Shown here piece after piece: positions 63,336 through 64,000 of a DNA stretch of 64,000 nucleotides; the first letter of the stretch is position 1; the number at the start of each line of letters is the position of its first letter. Below the pieces are notes generated by a model. It saw only the letters and a program-made list of their open reading frames with translations. It was not told where the DNA came from and did no database searches. The position numbers and the translations under genes are program-made. Source of the stretch: Alphaproteobacteria bacterium (lineage in GTDB: Bacteria > Pseudomonadota > Alphaproteobacteria > UBA9655); contig JAGVLE010000024.1 of the NCBI GenBank assembly GCA_020049895.1, positions 1 to 64,000 on the forward strand, written 5' to 3'.

Positions 63336-63396
63336 TGTGAAGCCCTAAGGTAAAGATCTGAGGACCTCTCTATGAGAGGCCCTCAGACAAGAGCTG

Positions 63397-63825
63397 TTAA
63401 GCAGCAGCTTTTTTCTGGCCCTTACGAGTCCGGCCAAGACCAATACCTTTTGCAATGCTGCTCCGACGTTCTGCATACTTCGGTGCAACCATAGGATAAT
63501 TGGAAGGAAGATTCCAACGCTCACGATATTGCTCAGGGGTCATGTTATAAGATGTTTTAAGATGACGCTTCAGCATCTTTAATTGAAGTCCATCTTCAAG
63601 ACAAACGATGTAGTCTGGATGAATCGAATCTTCAATCGGCACAGCTGGCTCTGAGCGTGCTGAAAAGAGATAAGATTGCTTGGAATCTAAGCGGCTAAGG
63701 CTTTGATAAACTTGCTGAATGAAGGCAGAAAGATTTTCTTGCTCCATTGCATTGTTAGAGACGTAAGCCGCCACAATTTCAGCTACCATAGCTGTCATGT
63801 CTGGATTGTTAGTTGTAGTTGTCAT
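63397..63825 (-). CDS. MucR/Ros family regulator lacking one zinc ligand
   Basis: MucR proteins are alphaproteobacterial zinc-finger regulators of exopolysaccharide, motility and virulence. From ATG 63825 (AAGGAA nine bases before) it is 142 aa; an ATG-type start 21 codons upstream lacks support. N-terminal oligomerisation region, then PDYIVCLEDGLQLKMLKRHL with KTSYNMTPEQYRERW. The canonical ligands are C-x2-D-x9-H-x3-H. Here C75, D78 and H88 are present, but the fourth position (92) is Ser. The basic tail (GLGRTRKGQKKAAA) is intact. Zinc-poor Ros homologues exist, so DNA binding may remain. Confidence 0.9.
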   Translation of the reverse strand: MTTTTNNPDMTAMVAEIVAAYVSNNAMEQENLSAFIQQVYQSLSRLDSKQSYLFSARSEPAVPIEDSIHPDYIVCLEDGLQLKMLKRHLKTSYNMTPEQYRERWNLPSNYPMVAPKYAERRSSIAKGIGLGRTRKGQKKAAA

Positions 63826-64000
63826 GGTATAGTTTCCTTTTTTTAGTAACTCATACGTAGCTATATTACACAAAAAAGGAGAACGCAACTATTTTTTTTT
63901 AATTATTTTCTTTTTTTCAGAAAAGATTTTCGTAGGAAGATAAAGAAAGATATTGAGGTTATACTATAATACAATAATGCTTTTCTCGAAAAACACTCTT

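Overview
The window is a gene-dense, moderately AT-rich bacterial chromosome segment from an alphaproteobacterium. The pointers are a ChpT-type histidine phosphotransferase, a MucR-type regulator, a DUF3035/BamF lipoprotein after lspA, a DUF2125 protein, a short ProS, an MJ0042 zinc-ribbon gene divergent from ftsEX, and a K+-independent membrane pyrophosphatase. Many small secreted orphan proteins, decaying genes, dispersed palindromic repeats and an isolated type VI secretion sheath/tube pair would fit a host-associated lineage such as Holosporales. That lineage placement is inference; a 16S or marker-protein phylogeny would settle it.

Layout: 1-1.4 kb holds a decayed DUF4238 gene and tRNA-Lys, then rpsD. 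2.9-6.6 kb is the classic ffh-rpsP-rimM-trmD-rplS run. 6.8-14.6 kb has a secreted orphan, chpT, an RND efflux pair with an ABC1-kinase gene, and a tiny secreted protein with its own terminator. 14.6-18.2 kb has typA and era-recO. 18.2-24.2 kb has secreted orphans, a pseudouridine synthase, a class-I amidotransferase hydrolase, a large orphan protein, initiator tRNA and proS. 24.2-26.5 kb has two low-complexity secreted proteins, a lipoprotein and a DUF192 protein. 26.5-29.9 kb is a short dcw cluster (mraZ-rsmH-ftsL-ftsI) with four MraZ-type boxes upstream. 30.4-39.9 kb holds heptose/LPS and envelope genes (hldE, gmhA, gmhB, plsC, lpxC) interleaved with ftsEX, then rsfS-rlmH.

39.9-46.6 kb is the accessory part: a single gene encoding TssB and TssC fused end to end, followed by an Hcp-like gene; two adjacent small genes that each carry a one-base homopolymer frameshift; an entericidin-like lipoprotein; a BON protein; and two paralogous secreted proteins. 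46.8-56.7 kb is a long minus-strand run ileS-lspA-bamF-ELM1-like-pyk-hflK-hflC-degP. 56.8-64 kb has a HigBA toxin-antitoxin pair with a textbook promoter/operator, an oligopeptide-binding protein, hppA, a J-domain protein, a tyrosine recombinase and a MucR-like regulator that lacks one zinc ligand.

At least four copies or fragments of a short repeat lie between genes; two full copies are bounded by terminal inverted repeats around the core CCTCTGCAAAAGGT. The most unusual item is the TssB-TssC fusion with its adjacent Hcp-like gene and no other T6SS gene in view.
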